Shown here: in pieces, positions 25,614 to 34,947 of the stretch | Numbering within the stretch: the stretch's first letter is position 1 | Layout: each line of letters starts with the position of its first letter | Assembly: GCA_045645805.1 (NCBI GenBank) | Contig: JAZRJL010000032.1 | Location: forward strand, 1-58,591 | Source: SIG440 sp045645805 | GTDB lineage: Bacteria; Bacillota; Clostridia; Monoglobales; Monoglobaceae | Reading direction: 5' to 3' | Length of the DNA stretch: 58,591 nt | Translations under genes and position numbers: made by a program | The notes under the pieces: model-generated | Told to the model about the DNA's origin: nothing | What the model saw: only the letters and a program-made list of their open reading frames with translations | The model's database searches: none

Positions 25614-26961
25614 GACTTCCACTCCAATTCGAGAATTTTGTATATTCGCCAAGCCAAGTCAAAAATTCAGCACCGGTTTCACCGTTTCTGTGTTTTGCAA
25701 AAATACATTTTGTTTTATTTGGTTCCTCTGCGTCTTCGTTGTAATAGCCTTCACGATAAAGGAACAAAACCATATCTGCATCCTGCTCAATTGAACCGGA
25801 CTCTCTAAGGTCACTAAGCGCAGGTTCTTTTACATCACGTTTTTCAACCGAACGATTAAGCTGCGAAAGTGCAATAACAGGTATGTTCAAATCCTTTGAA
25901 AGAATTTTAAGAGAACGTGAAATTTCCGCAACCTCTTGTTGACGGTTGCCATCCCCGCCTTTTGAACTAATAAGCTGGATATAGTCAATTACAACCAAAC
26001 CAAGATTTTTTTCCAATTTTAATTTACGACATCTGGCACATATTTCAGAGACAGTTATCGAAGATGTATCGTCAATATAAATATTGGCATTGCTGAGAAC
26101 ATCAACTGCCTCTCCTATTCTTTCCCAATCCTCGTCCTTTATATTTCCTTTTTTTAAGGCTTCGGAATTTATCATTGCCTCGCTTGAAAGCATACGATTT
26201 GCAAGCTGAACCCCGGGCATTTCAAGATTGAATACGGCCACGGTAACACCGCTTTGAATTGCGGCATTTTGAGCAATATTCATGGCAAAGCTTGTCTTAC
26301 CCATACCGGGTCGTGCCGCAATAAGTATAAGTTCTGAACCATGAAGCCCTGCAGTACGTCGGTCTACATCAATAAACCCCGTAGGAATACCTGTTACATC
26401 ATCGTCGGATTCAGAGAGCTTGGTAATAATATCAACACTTTGTCCAAGATATGTTTTAATATGCACAGGACCCTTTGAATTTCGGTCCTGAGAAATATTT
26501 ATAATTGATTGCTCGGTTCTTCCTAAGATTGCCTCGACTTCTTCATCGCCACGATAGCATTGCTCTGCAACACCTTCCGAAACCTTTATAAGCTGTCTTA
26601 AAACAGATTTTTCAGCGACAATCTGTGCATAATGAACAGCATTTCTTGTTGTAGGGACAACATTCATCGTCTCCATAACAAAACCAAGACCGCCAACATT
26701 GTCAAAACTACCCCTTAAGGTGAGTTGGTCCTTTATAGTAACTATATCAATAGGTTTTCCTATATTATAGAGGTCAACAATGGCAAGATACAACTCTTTA
26801 TGTCTGTCAATATAAAAATCATCTGCCTTGCAATACTGCATTACATCAGGAATACACTCCATATCCAAAAGCATTGCACCAAGAACAGATTGTTCTGCTT
26901 CACGGCTGAATGGCATACTCCGTTCAAAACCCGAAAGCTCTTGATTCAAATTCTCCTCCAT
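25603..26961 (-). CDS. dnaB: Replicative DNA helicase DnaB
   Basis: DnaB is the hexameric helicase that unwinds DNA at the replication fork. The 452 residues include the N-terminal primase-interacting domain (PFSREAEQSVLGAMLLD, about 17-33), Walker A ARPGMGKTS (about 210), Walker B LVVIDYIQL and the C-terminal DLRESGSIEQDADMVLFL. The length is normal, so there is no intein. Clustering with rplI and gdpP is conserved in Firmicutes. Confidence 0.97.
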   Translation of the reverse strand: MEENLNQELSGFERSMPFSREAEQSVLGAMLLDMECIPDVMQYCKADDFYIDRHKELYLAIVDLYNIGKPIDIVTIKDQLTLRGSFDNVGGLGFVMETMNVVPTTRNAVHYAQIVAEKSVLRQLIKVSEGVAEQCYRGDEEVEAILGRTEQSIINISQDRNSKGPVHIKTYLGQSVDIITKLSESDDDVTGIPTGFIDVDRRTAGLHGSELILIAARPGMGKTSFAMNIAQNAAIQSGVTVAVFNLEMPGVQLANRMLSSEAMINSEALKKGNIKDEDWERIGEAVDVLSNANIYIDDTSSITVSEICARCRKLKLEKNLGLVVIDYIQLISSKGGDGNRQQEVAEISRSLKILSKDLNIPVIALSQLNRSVEKRDVKEPALSDLRESGSIEQDADMVLFLYREGYYNEDAEEPNKTKCIFAKHRNGETGAEFLTWLGEYTKFSNWSGSREY

Positions 26962-26997
26962 TGTAAATCCCTCCTTTTTTCATTTGTTAAAAGATAA

Positions 26998-27444
26998 CTA
27001 TTCTTCGGTAACTACCACTTTAAACTTTCCCACAATTCCGGGGTAAAGCTTAACAGGAACATGGCATTCACCGCAATTTTTAATGCCGTCTTTTAAATCA
27101 AATTTTCTTTTGTCAATATCGATGTTGTATTGTGCCTTTAAGGCTTCGGCAACATCTTTTGAAGTGATTGAACCGAAAAGCTTACCGCCGGCTCCTGCCT
27201 TTGCTGTAAGTTTTACAACAATATCATTCATTCTTTCAGCAATATTGCGTGCCTTTTCTTCTTCAACATTTCTGTGATAAGCTGCCGCATCCCTTTTGCC
27301 TTCAAACTCATTCATAGCCTGTTTGTTTGCTTCTTTTGCAAGACCCTTTGGAAGCAGAAAGTTTCTTGCATAACCATCACTTACATTTATAAGGTCACCT
27401 TTTTTTCCCTGTGCTTTTACATCTTGTAACAAAATAACTTTCAT
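26998..27444 (-). CDS. rplI: 50S ribosomal protein L9
   Basis: L9 binds 23S rRNA and helps hold the reading frame. The 148 residues have the N-terminal signature KVILLQDVKAQGKKGDLINV with GYARNFLLPKGLA (to about residue 37), a long connecting helix, and the C-terminal domain with GKLFGSITSKDVAEAL. It is 14 bases downstream of gdpP and 36 upstream of dnaB. Confidence 0.97.
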   Translation of the reverse strand: MKVILLQDVKAQGKKGDLINVSDGYARNFLLPKGLAKEANKQAMNEFEGKRDAAAYHRNVEEEKARNIAERMNDIVVKLTAKAGAGGKLFGSITSKDVAEALKAQYNIDIDKRKFDLKDGIKNCGECHVPVKLYPGIVGKFKVVVTEE

Positions 27445-27458
27445 TTCTATTTCTCCTT

Positions 27459-29474
27459 TTACTGATTAAGTATCTCATCAATAGCATTCTTAAGCATTTG
27501 GTCCGCTTCTTCAAGGGTAGTATCCTCAAGCTGTGCTCCGGCAATGGTAATGTGTCCGCCGCCACCAAGCTTTTCAAGTATAACCTGAACATTTATACTA
27601 TCAAGGGAACGTCCGCTTATCAAAATACGATTAGCACTTTTTGCCAGTACAAATGATGCCTCAATTCCTGAAACATCCAACAGCTCATCAGCAGCCTGAG
27701 CAATGGTAACCGCCATATTGGGACATTCTTCATAAAGATAAGAGAATGCAATATTATCACGGTAAATTTCTGCAGTTTTAATTATATCTGCTTTTGCAAT
27801 GCTGTTTCTTAAATCATTTTTGAACAATCTGCGGACATTTACGGGGTCAACGCCCATACGTCTTAAATATGATGCGGCTTCAAAGGTTCTCACTCCGGCT
27901 TTAAAGGTAAAGCCCTTTGTGTCCATAAAGATACCTGCGTAAAGAGCTTCAGCCTCCAGCTTGGTAAGACGTTGACCGTCCTGAATATACTGAAGAATTT
28001 CAGTAATCATCTCACAGGTTGATGATGCATATGGCTCGTGGTAAACAAGCACGGCATTATCTATAAAGTCCTCGGACTTTCTATGGTGGTCAATTAAAAC
28101 AATATCCTTTGCGTGTTTTAAAAGTTCGGGACATTCAACCATTCCCGGACGGTGGGTATCAACTACAATAACCAACGATTGCATATTGAAAATATTAAGT
28201 GCCTGCTCTGCCGAAATAAAGGCATTTTCATATTCAGCCAATGCAGAAAACTCGTTAGTCAACAGCTTGGCATTGTTTTTTTCGTCGTCAATAACTATAT
28301 ATGCTTCCTTATCACGGCTTTTAACTGCTTTAAAAAGTCCAACTGCAGCACCTATACAATCCATATCAGAATTTGTATGACCCATGATAATTACTTTTTC
28401 GGAATGGTCAACAAGCTCTCTCAAAGCATGTGCAACAACTCTTGCCTTAACCTTGGTCCGTTTTTCAACCTCGCGAGTTTTTGCCCCAAAAAAGGTAAAG
28501 TTTGTCTCGTCACGAATTACAGTCTGGTCACCACCACGACCAAGGGCCATATCAATAGCAAGGCGTGCATATTTATCATTTTCAGCAACATCAATACCTG
28601 ATTTTCCGACACCTATGCTTAATGTAACGGGTATTTTATTCTCGTAATTTATCCCTCTTACCTCATCAAGTATCGAAAACTTGTTTTCCATTATAAGCTG
28701 AAAATTCTTGTTTGAGAAGAATACAATAAATTTATCACGTTCATACTTTCTAAGTATACCATTGCCAAGAGCAACCCAGGCATTTATTTTTTGCTCAATT
28801 TCACCAAGAAGTGCACCATGGTTTGAATCAGCTGTTTCCTTAAGTACCTCGTCATAGTTGTCAATTATAACGATACACTCAATCATTCTTTCGTCTTCAC
28901 GAAGTTCGATTGCCTCAACCTCTTTTGTTTTATCAATAAAATAAAATACAATTAAATCACCATGTTTTCCCGAACGATGGTTGCGAGCAACGTTTCCCCA
29001 TACTTCATAAAAACTTTCGCCTATATGCAAATTAATTTTTGACTGCTCATCATTTTCGGCAAACTTACTTGCATTAATTTCGGGGATAAGTTCTGTAAGA
29101 ATTTTACCGAAAAGCTCATTGTCAGCTGCATTAACCGCCTTGCCAAAATTTTCATTATACCAGGTTATCTGTCCTTTTAAATCGGTAATAACAAGGGGGG
29201 CTGGATAATTAAACAAAGTACCCCTCGAATTATCATTCAAGCAAAAATCGAGGTGCTTGATATATCCAATAAAATCACGTTGTTTTTTGTTGATAAAATA
29301 TATCTCAAAAGTTACTGCAATTAAAACTACAAGAATGCCCCACCATGCCTTGAAATCAGGCTTGGTAGCAACAATTGTTACGAAAACAAGTGCTAAAATA
29401 GCATAAAATGCAAGATGAATATATTTATATGTTGAGCCATAAAAACTTTTAATTTCATTTTTTTTCGTTTTCAT
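27459..29474 (-). CDS. gdpP: Cyclic-di-AMP phosphodiesterase GdpP-like
   Basis: GdpP hydrolyses cyclic di-AMP, a second messenger for potassium, osmotic and wall homeostasis. The 671 residues contain two N-terminal transmembrane helices (about 15-60), a PAS-like sensor (about 85-170), a degenerate GGDEF domain (about 175-310, ending in LGRGGDQTVI) and the DHH/DHHA1 catalytic part, with GHTNSDMDCIGAAVG, VDTHRPGMV and VLIDHHRK, and a closing GGGGHITIAGAQ. The catalytic aspartates and histidines are present. yybS-gdpP-rplI-dnaB is the standard Firmicutes order. Confidence 0.95.
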   Translation of the reverse strand: MKTKKNEIKSFYGSTYKYIHLAFYAILALVFVTIVATKPDFKAWWGILVVLIAVTFEIYFINKKQRDFIGYIKHLDFCLNDNSRGTLFNYPAPLVITDLKGQITWYNENFGKAVNAADNELFGKILTELIPEINASKFAENDEQSKINLHIGESFYEVWGNVARNHRSGKHGDLIVFYFIDKTKEVEAIELREDERMIECIVIIDNYDEVLKETADSNHGALLGEIEQKINAWVALGNGILRKYERDKFIVFFSNKNFQLIMENKFSILDEVRGINYENKIPVTLSIGVGKSGIDVAENDKYARLAIDMALGRGGDQTVIRDETNFTFFGAKTREVEKRTKVKARVVAHALRELVDHSEKVIIMGHTNSDMDCIGAAVGLFKAVKSRDKEAYIVIDDEKNNAKLLTNEFSALAEYENAFISAEQALNIFNMQSLVIVVDTHRPGMVECPELLKHAKDIVLIDHHRKSEDFIDNAVLVYHEPYASSTCEMITEILQYIQDGQRLTKLEAEALYAGIFMDTKGFTFKAGVRTFEAASYLRRMGVDPVNVRRLFKNDLRNSIAKADIIKTAEIYRDNIAFSYLYEECPNMAVTIAQAADELLDVSGIEASFVLAKSANRILISGRSLDSINVQVILEKLGGGGHITIAGAQLEDTTLEEADQMLKNAIDEILNQ

Positions 29475-29491
29475 ATCACACCTCCTGTTAT

Positions 29492-30484
29492 TCAGGCATT
29501 CTCTCCATTATAATCAATTTTTCTGAAATCACGGGTGCTGTCAAACAGACTTATAATAATAAGTACATCCACAATAATAGATATCAGCATACTTCCGGCA
29601 AAGAATATACAAAAGTATATCAAAGTACGAAGTATAGCAGATTTTACTTTTTTCTTGAATTTGAAATCAACAAACGAAAGTCCGCAAAAAGCCAAAATTG
29701 TATAAAGTACCATTACCGCATTTGAAAGAACTGGCCACAATCTAGATTGCGGGTTTGTAAAAAGCATAACCAGATATAAAATCACAGTAACCGTACCAAG
29801 ACTTCTTGGTGCTTTTAGCATAGAAAATGGTGGAATATCAACTTTTTTCAGCTTGCAACGATTAATTATAAACGCTGATAATCTGATAATTATGTAACCG
29901 CTTATCATAGCGGTAATAACTATTACAGAGGGAAAATATAACCTTATGGCATATCCAAGGGTTTCGATAAATGCTGTTGAAAACTCTTCAGCCATGATTC
30001 CTGCGTTTTGTAAAGTTTCTTCACCAAGCTGTGTTGTTATTTGTGAAAATGTAACTTCAAACTGTTTCATTATTTCAGCAAACATTTCATCAATGCCGTT
30101 TCCTGTAAAAAGTTCAAGAAGTGCCAGTTCAACCACCCAGCCAACACAAACGCAAAAACAGGTTGAAAAAAGCACTGTAAAAAACGGGCTCTTTTTACCC
30201 ATCATATATCCGGCAACTGCACCGGGTATAACTGATATCAGCATAATTGACAAAGCAGTAAAAATACCGCCGGAAATCAACATTGAAACAACAAATGCCG
30301 AAATCAAAGCAGGTATAAGTGCTGAAATGCCATTTCGCACAGCAAACGCTGACATAGGTATTCCGCAAACAAAAATTCCTATTAGTGAAAACAATGGTAC
30401 AAATCTATATAACAAAATAAATACCGCAGTAAGTGCAACCATCATCGCACCCTCTCTCAGGGCGCGGCTATTGTCTGTGTTCAT
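29492..30484 (-). CDS. yybS: YybS family (DUF2232) membrane protein
   Basis: The 330-residue protein has about eight hydrophobic segments and no catalytic motif. Its family, DUF2232 or YybS, lies next to gdpP in many Firmicutes; its biochemical role is not established and its layout resembles small-molecule transporter membrane subunits. It is the first gene of the yybS-gdpP-rplI-dnaB transcript and is preceded by two promoter-like sequences and a GGAGAG ribosome site. Confidence 0.82.
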   Translation of the reverse strand: MNTDNSRALREGAMMVALTAVFILLYRFVPLFSLIGIFVCGIPMSAFAVRNGISALIPALISAFVVSMLISGGIFTALSIMLISVIPGAVAGYMMGKKSPFFTVLFSTCFCVCVGWVVELALLELFTGNGIDEMFAEIMKQFEVTFSQITTQLGEETLQNAGIMAEEFSTAFIETLGYAIRLYFPSVIVITAMISGYIIIRLSAFIINRCKLKKVDIPPFSMLKAPRSLGTVTVILYLVMLFTNPQSRLWPVLSNAVMVLYTILAFCGLSFVDFKFKKKVKSAILRTLIYFCIFFAGSMLISIIVDVLIIISLFDSTRDFRKIDYNGENA

Positions 30485-30522
30485 AAATTACTCTCCGAAG
30501 TTGTTTATAGTGAATGGCGATA

Positions 30523-30551
30523 ATTATATTGATAAAAGCATCAAATGACAA
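30523..30551 (-). promoter_or_regulatory. Proximal sigma-A promoter of the yybS operon
   Basis: On the minus strand TTGTCA (30546-30551) and TATAAT (30523-30528) are 17 bases apart. Confidence 0.75.
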
Positions 30552-30583
30552 CACTTTTCGCATTCTAAATATTATATTTTACC

Positions 30584-30612
30584 ATTATACCAAAGAACTC
30601 ATTATTTTTCAA
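30584..30612 (-). promoter_or_regulatory. Distal sigma-A promoter of the yybS operon
   Basis: On the minus strand TTGAAA (30607-30612) and TATAAT (30584-30589) are 17 bases apart with an extended -10 TGG. It lies 61 bases upstream of the proximal promoter. Confidence 0.78.
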
Positions 30613-30675
30613 CCATTTCAGTAAATTTTTTTAATTATTTCGGATAAAATTTCTTTTTTTTCTTTTATTTATTAT

Positions 30676-32271
30676 TTACATCTGTTTGCCACCGATATAT
30701 GTTTGAGAAACCTTAATACTTCTTAATTTTTCAGGACTTTTTCCAAGTACAGACTGTGAAAGAACAATTATATCCGCAAGCTTACCTTGTTCCAGGCTTC
30801 CTTTAATATCTTCTTCAAAGCTTGCATATGCCCCGAAATATGTGTAACATTTTACAGCTCTCAGAAAATCAATTTTTTGTTTTTCACAAATTATATTTCC
30901 ACCTGACAAATCCCTTCTTTCCATTGCTGCAGCAATACCAAAAAGAGGCTCGAGCTTGTCAATAACCATTGCATCTGAGCCAAAAGGTGTAATTATACCA
31001 TATTCCTCAAAAGATTTAAGCGGAATTATATCCTCTTCTCTATTTCCATAATATTTTTCAAAAACCTTGCCCCATGCCGACAAGAATCCCGGATTGGGAA
31101 TTGGCAACACACCAAGACGCTTAATTCTTGGCATAAACTTTTCAGGACATAAAAAGCAATGCTCAAGCCTGTGTCTTGGGTCTTTTCGTGGAAAATTCGA
31201 TATTGCTTTTTCGTAGGCATTAAGAGTCATTTCAATAGCCTTATCACCTGCAGCATGTGCGGTAATCTGAAATCCGGCACGATGAGCCTCGATAAAAATT
31301 TCATCAATTTCTTTTTGTGAAAACGATGGTTCATATATCTTATTATCTGGCAAAATGGGCGTGTACGTAGCACAGGTTCCACCCACAGCCGACCCATCAA
31401 CCATAATTTTAAGCGGACCTATTTTCAAAAAGTCATCACCTAATCCTGTATAAAAACCAAGTCTTGTTAAATCTCTTGCGTTTTGTATTTGAGCTTCTTT
31501 GCCAAATAAGGTCCAAAGCATTGTATATACTCTGTTTTTGAGCATATTATTATCTTTAGCGTATTGAAGACTTTTGTAGGTTGCACTTCCATATCCCCCT
31601 GCATCGTGACTACTTGTAATTCCTGCCTTCAGCATTTTTTTTGAAAAGCTTTCAATCGCATTTGCAAGGCTTTCTGTATCAGGCAAAAGCGGTGCTTTTT
31701 GCAGCATCATAAAATGTGCAGTTTCTTTTAAAAGACCGGTATATTTCCCTTGCTCATCCTTTACGGCATCCTTATCGGGAAACATAAGTCCGGACTTTTC
31801 GGCTATTTTAAACGCTTTTGTATTACACACGCTCATATGTCCGCTTTTGTGTATCAAAATCACAGGATTATCAGGCACATATTTATCAAGCTCGGCAACT
31901 GTTATATGCCGTGCCTCGACCAGGGCTTCGTAATCATATCCGCTGCCTATTATCCATTCATCATCAGTTCTTTCTTTTGCCGCCTTATCAATCTTCTCTA
32001 ATATATCCGAAATACATCGTGCATCATTTATCAAAATTTCATATCCCGACTTTGCTTCAGCAACAGCCATATGAATATGGCTGTCAATAAACCCCGGTAA
32101 AACAGCACAACCGCAAAGGTCTACCGTTTCGGTTTCTTCGTCAATATATTTAAGAGATTTCTGGGTACTTCCCACAAAAACAATCTTTTCATTTTCAATA
32201 ACTATTGCCTGATGCACGCTGTCGGATTTGTCAGCAGTTATTATTTCGCCATTATAAAATAATTTTTTCAT
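30676..32271 (-). CDS. Amidohydrolase 3 family metal-dependent hydrolase (YtcJ-like)
   Basis: The 531-residue protein has the composite-domain amidohydrolase fold: an N-terminal beta part (FYNGEIITA), the metal motif GFIDSHIHM (HxH, about residues 60-68), HKSGHMSV, a later HAAGDKAIE and HRLEHC with metal-site histidines, a GSDA aspartate, and the C-terminal LEQGKLADIIVL. Members hydrolyse amides and similar compounds, but the substrates of this family are mostly unknown. There is no signal peptide. GAGGGG precedes the ATG. No clear terminator follows; its transcript may run into the yybS promoters. It is functionally unrelated to its neighbours. Confidence 0.88.
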   Translation of the reverse strand: MKKLFYNGEIITADKSDSVHQAIVIENEKIVFVGSTQKSLKYIDEETETVDLCGCAVLPGFIDSHIHMAVAEAKSGYEILINDARCISDILEKIDKAAKERTDDEWIIGSGYDYEALVEARHITVAELDKYVPDNPVILIHKSGHMSVCNTKAFKIAEKSGLMFPDKDAVKDEQGKYTGLLKETAHFMMLQKAPLLPDTESLANAIESFSKKMLKAGITSSHDAGGYGSATYKSLQYAKDNNMLKNRVYTMLWTLFGKEAQIQNARDLTRLGFYTGLGDDFLKIGPLKIMVDGSAVGGTCATYTPILPDNKIYEPSFSQKEIDEIFIEAHRAGFQITAHAAGDKAIEMTLNAYEKAISNFPRKDPRHRLEHCFLCPEKFMPRIKRLGVLPIPNPGFLSAWGKVFEKYYGNREEDIIPLKSFEEYGIITPFGSDAMVIDKLEPLFGIAAAMERRDLSGGNIICEKQKIDFLRAVKCYTYFGAYASFEEDIKGSLEQGKLADIIVLSQSVLGKSPEKLRSIKVSQTYIGGKQM

Positions 32272-32342
32272 ATCTACCCCTCATTTCGCATTTCTACTTA
32301 ATATTTTATCCTGCGTTTAAACAAAAAATGCAAAATTTGGGT

Positions 32343-32388
32343 TAAAAAAATGGTTGTTAAATAGCTATTAGCTATTTAACAACCATTT
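32343..32388 (-). terminator. Terminator after gpmI
   Basis: A perfect 18-base-pair stem (32348-32365 with 32371-32388) with a 5-base loop is followed on the minus strand by seven T. It begins 5 bases past the gpmI stop codon and ends the glycolytic transcript. Confidence 0.92.
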
Positions 32389-32392
32389 GGTT

Positions 32393-33928
32393 TTATTTGA
32401 TAAGAAGACTCTCTCCCGTCATTTCTTCAGGTTTTTCAAGACCCATAATATCAAGAAGTGTCGGCGCAAGGTCAGCAAGACGACCGTTTTTAAGCTTTGC
32501 ACCTGATTCTTCACCAATCATAACAAGAGGTACAACATTGGTTGTGTGTGCGGTAAACACATCGTTTGTGTCATAATCAAGCATTTGGTCTGCGTTTCCG
32601 TGGTCGGCAGTAACAAGAGCTATGCCGCCCATCTTCTTGATTGCATCAATTGTTCTGCCAAGACAGGTGTCAACTGTTTCAACGGCCTTAACCGCTGCGT
32701 CAAAAATACCTGTATGTCCAACCATATCACAGTTTGCAAAATTAAGAACAATTACGTCATAGTTTCCGCTTTCAATCCGCCTAACTACCTCATCGGTAAC
32801 TTCAATTGCACTCATTTCAGGCTTTAAGTCATAGGTTGCAACCTTGGGCGAATTTATAAGAGCTCTGTCTTCGCCGTCATAAACAGCTTCTACACCGCCA
32901 TTAAAGAAAAATGTAACGTGTGCATACTTCTCGGTTTCTGCAATTCTAAGCTGTCTCAAGCCCTTGCGGCTGATATATTCACCAAAGGTGTTTTCAAGGG
33001 TCTGGGGTTTAAATGCAACATCAACATTGGGCATTGATGCATCATACTGTGTCATACAAACAAAATTTGTTTCAAAAAACGCTCTATCAAAACCATTAAA
33101 TTCAGGGTCAACAAGAGTTCTTGTTATTTCTCTTGCACGGTCAGGTCTGAAATTGAAGAAAACAACAGAGTCATTTTCAGAAATTTTGCCCAATGCATTA
33201 CCGTTCTCGTCAGTAATTACGGTAGGAACAACAAATTCATCTGTTACGCCATCGTTGTATGATTTTTTAATAGCATTTACGGCGGAAGTATCCTTGTTGC
33301 CCTCGCCTTTTACCATTGCGTTGTAGGCTTCAACAACACGCTCCCAACGATTGTCACGGTCCATTGCATAGTATCTTCCCATAACCGTTGCAATTGCACC
33401 TGTACCAAGCTCGCGGATTTTAGAAACAAGACTTTCAGCAAAGTCAGCACCTGAAGTCGGGGAAACGTCACGTCCGTCCATAAAGCAATGAACAAATACT
33501 TTTTCAAGTCCATTCTTTTTAGCCATTTCCAAAAGACCAAACAAATGGTTTATGTGACTGTGTACTCCGCCATCAGACAAAAGTCCCATAAGATGAAGTG
33601 CTGTATTGTTCTTTTTGCAGTTTTCAACAGCATTTTTAAGGGCTGCATTTTCAAAAAAATCACCGTCAGCAATTGATTTTGTAATTCTTGTAAGCTCCTG
33701 ATAAACAATTCTGCCTGCACCAATATTTGTATGTCCAACCTCAGAGTTGCCCATTTGACCGTCAGGAAGACCAACATCCATACCTGATGCATGAATTATT
33801 GAATTTGGATAATTTTTAAGATAGCTGTCCATATTGGGAGTTTTTGCACTGAAAATCGCATTACCCTCGTGTCGTTCATTTACACCGTAGCCATCCATTA
33901 TAATAAGTGCATAAGGTTTTTTACTCAT
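32393..33928 (-). CDS. gpmI: 2,3-bisphosphoglycerate-independent phosphoglycerate mutase
   Basis: This manganese-dependent enzyme interconverts 3- and 2-phosphoglycerate. The 511 residues show IMDGYG (about 10-15), the active-site serine in MGNSEVGH (about 58-65), HCFMDGRDVSPTSG, the sugar-phosphate contact NFRPDRAREIT, and the metal ligands in ADHGNADQM and TAHTTN. It is the last gene after pgk and tpiA, separated from tpiA by an unusually structured 237-base gap. Confidence 0.97.
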   Translation of the reverse strand: MSKKPYALIIMDGYGVNERHEGNAIFSAKTPNMDSYLKNYPNSIIHASGMDVGLPDGQMGNSEVGHTNIGAGRIVYQELTRITKSIADGDFFENAALKNAVENCKKNNTALHLMGLLSDGGVHSHINHLFGLLEMAKKNGLEKVFVHCFMDGRDVSPTSGADFAESLVSKIRELGTGAIATVMGRYYAMDRDNRWERVVEAYNAMVKGEGNKDTSAVNAIKKSYNDGVTDEFVVPTVITDENGNALGKISENDSVVFFNFRPDRAREITRTLVDPEFNGFDRAFFETNFVCMTQYDASMPNVDVAFKPQTLENTFGEYISRKGLRQLRIAETEKYAHVTFFFNGGVEAVYDGEDRALINSPKVATYDLKPEMSAIEVTDEVVRRIESGNYDVIVLNFANCDMVGHTGIFDAAVKAVETVDTCLGRTIDAIKKMGGIALVTADHGNADQMLDYDTNDVFTAHTTNVVPLVMIGEESGAKLKNGRLADLAPTLLDIMGLEKPEEMTGESLLIK

Positions 33929-33962
33929 TGTAAATATCCTTTCTTTTAGTATGATTTATTTG

Positions 33963-34112
33963 AACAAAGCGGCTTCGCCGCTCGCCTTGCGGCGGTCGTA
34001 GCAATAACGCTTTGTTTGCCCATGTGCATTTCGGCAAAGCCGAAAATTTTGCACGGGTATTAATTTATGTTTCTTAACTTATGAAAATACAACATAAAAG
34101 TTGTATTTTCAT
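33963..34112. repeat. Chain of three palindromes in the tpiA/gpmI gap
   Basis: Three separate inverted repeats occupy this stretch: a branched element closed by a perfect 9-bp stem (33963-33971 with 34008-34016) that contains a GC-rich inner stem (33976-33981 with 33989-33994); a hairpin at 34024-34054 with stems GTGCA/TGCAC and TTTCGGC/GCCGAAA; and a perfect 13-bp hairpin (34081-34093 with 34100-34112). No reading frame is supported here. The first element is markedly GC-rich compared with the surrounding genes. It may be a dispersed intergenic repeat or an mRNA-processing/stability element; this is inference. Confidence 0.75.
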
Positions 34113-34126
34113 ATAAGGCAAGAAAC

Positions 34127-34150
34127 AAGGGCGAATTTAATTCGCCCCTG
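34127..34150 (-). terminator. GC-rich hairpin after tpiA, possible terminator
   Basis: A GGGCGAA/TTCGCCC stem (34129-34135 with 34141-34147) lies 16 bases after the tpiA stop and is followed on the minus strand by a T-rich stretch (TTGTTTCTT). It may partly end or process the pgk-tpiA transcript before gpmI. Confidence 0.6.
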
Positions 34151-34165
34151 TATATTTAAAACTGA

Positions 34166-34918
34166 TTACTGTGCTGCTTTTACAATTACTGCAAAATCTG
34201 CACTCTTAAGGCTTGCTCCACCGATAAGACCACCGTCAATATCGTTCTTTGCAAGAAGCTCAGCAGCGTTGCCTGCATTCATACTTCCGCCATACTGAAT
34301 TGTAACCTCTGCTGCACATTTGTCACAGTAAAGCTCTGCAAAAATCTTTCTGATACCCTCGCAAACTTCCTGCGCCTGCTCAGCAGTAGCTGTTTTGCCT
34401 GTGCCGATAGCCCAGATGGGTTCATAAGCGATAACAACCTTTTTTGCATCTTCTGCAGCGATACCTGCAAATGCCTTTTTAACTTGAATTGCAATAAGGT
34501 CCATTGTGATACCGGCTTCTCTTTCTTCAAGGCTTTCACCAACACAAACAATCGGGATCAGACCCTTTTCCAAAGCCTTTTTGGTTTTGAGATTTACTGT
34601 TTCATCTGTTTCAGCAAAGTACTGTCTTCTTTCAGAGTGACCGATGATAACATAATCAATGCCCATATCTACAAGCATATCAGCACTTACTTCGCCGGTG
34701 AAAGCACCCTTGTCTTCAAAATGAAGGTTTTCAGCACCAATTTTTACATGTGTATCCTTTGCAGCCTTAACAGCTTCTGAAAGGCATACATAGGGTGTGC
34801 AACAAACTACCTCGCACTTTGCACCCTCAGTTGCTGCTGCAACCTCTTTAACAAAATCATATGTTTCACTTGGAAGCTTGTTCATCTTCCAGTTACCTGC
34901 GATAATATACTTACCCAT
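34166..34918 (-). CDS. tpiA: Triosephosphate isomerase
   Basis: The enzyme interconverts dihydroxyacetone phosphate and glyceraldehyde-3-phosphate. The 250 residues show GNWKMNK (with the catalytic Lys), the catalytic His in IIGHSERRQ (about 93-101), YEPIWAIGTGKTAT with the catalytic Glu and the mobile lid, and the phosphate contact YGGSM. It lies 29 bases after pgk. Confidence 0.98.
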   Translation of the reverse strand: MGKYIIAGNWKMNKLPSETYDFVKEVAAATEGAKCEVVCCTPYVCLSEAVKAAKDTHVKIGAENLHFEDKGAFTGEVSADMLVDMGIDYVIIGHSERRQYFAETDETVNLKTKKALEKGLIPIVCVGESLEEREAGITMDLIAIQVKKAFAGIAAEDAKKVVIAYEPIWAIGTGKTATAEQAQEVCEGIRKIFAELYCDKCAAEVTIQYGGSMNAGNAAELLAKNDIDGGLIGGASLKSADFAVIVKAAQ

Positions 34919-34947
34919 TTTTATTTTCTCCCTTGTCTTTTGAATGA

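Noticed and set aside
25603..26961. Intein in dnaB
   Set aside because: DnaB is a common intein site, but the gene has normal length and unbroken motifs.
29946..30548. 200-codon open frame on the + strand opposite yybS
   Set aside because: It is low-complexity, matches no family, and mirrors the codons of yybS, which has promoters and conserved neighbours.
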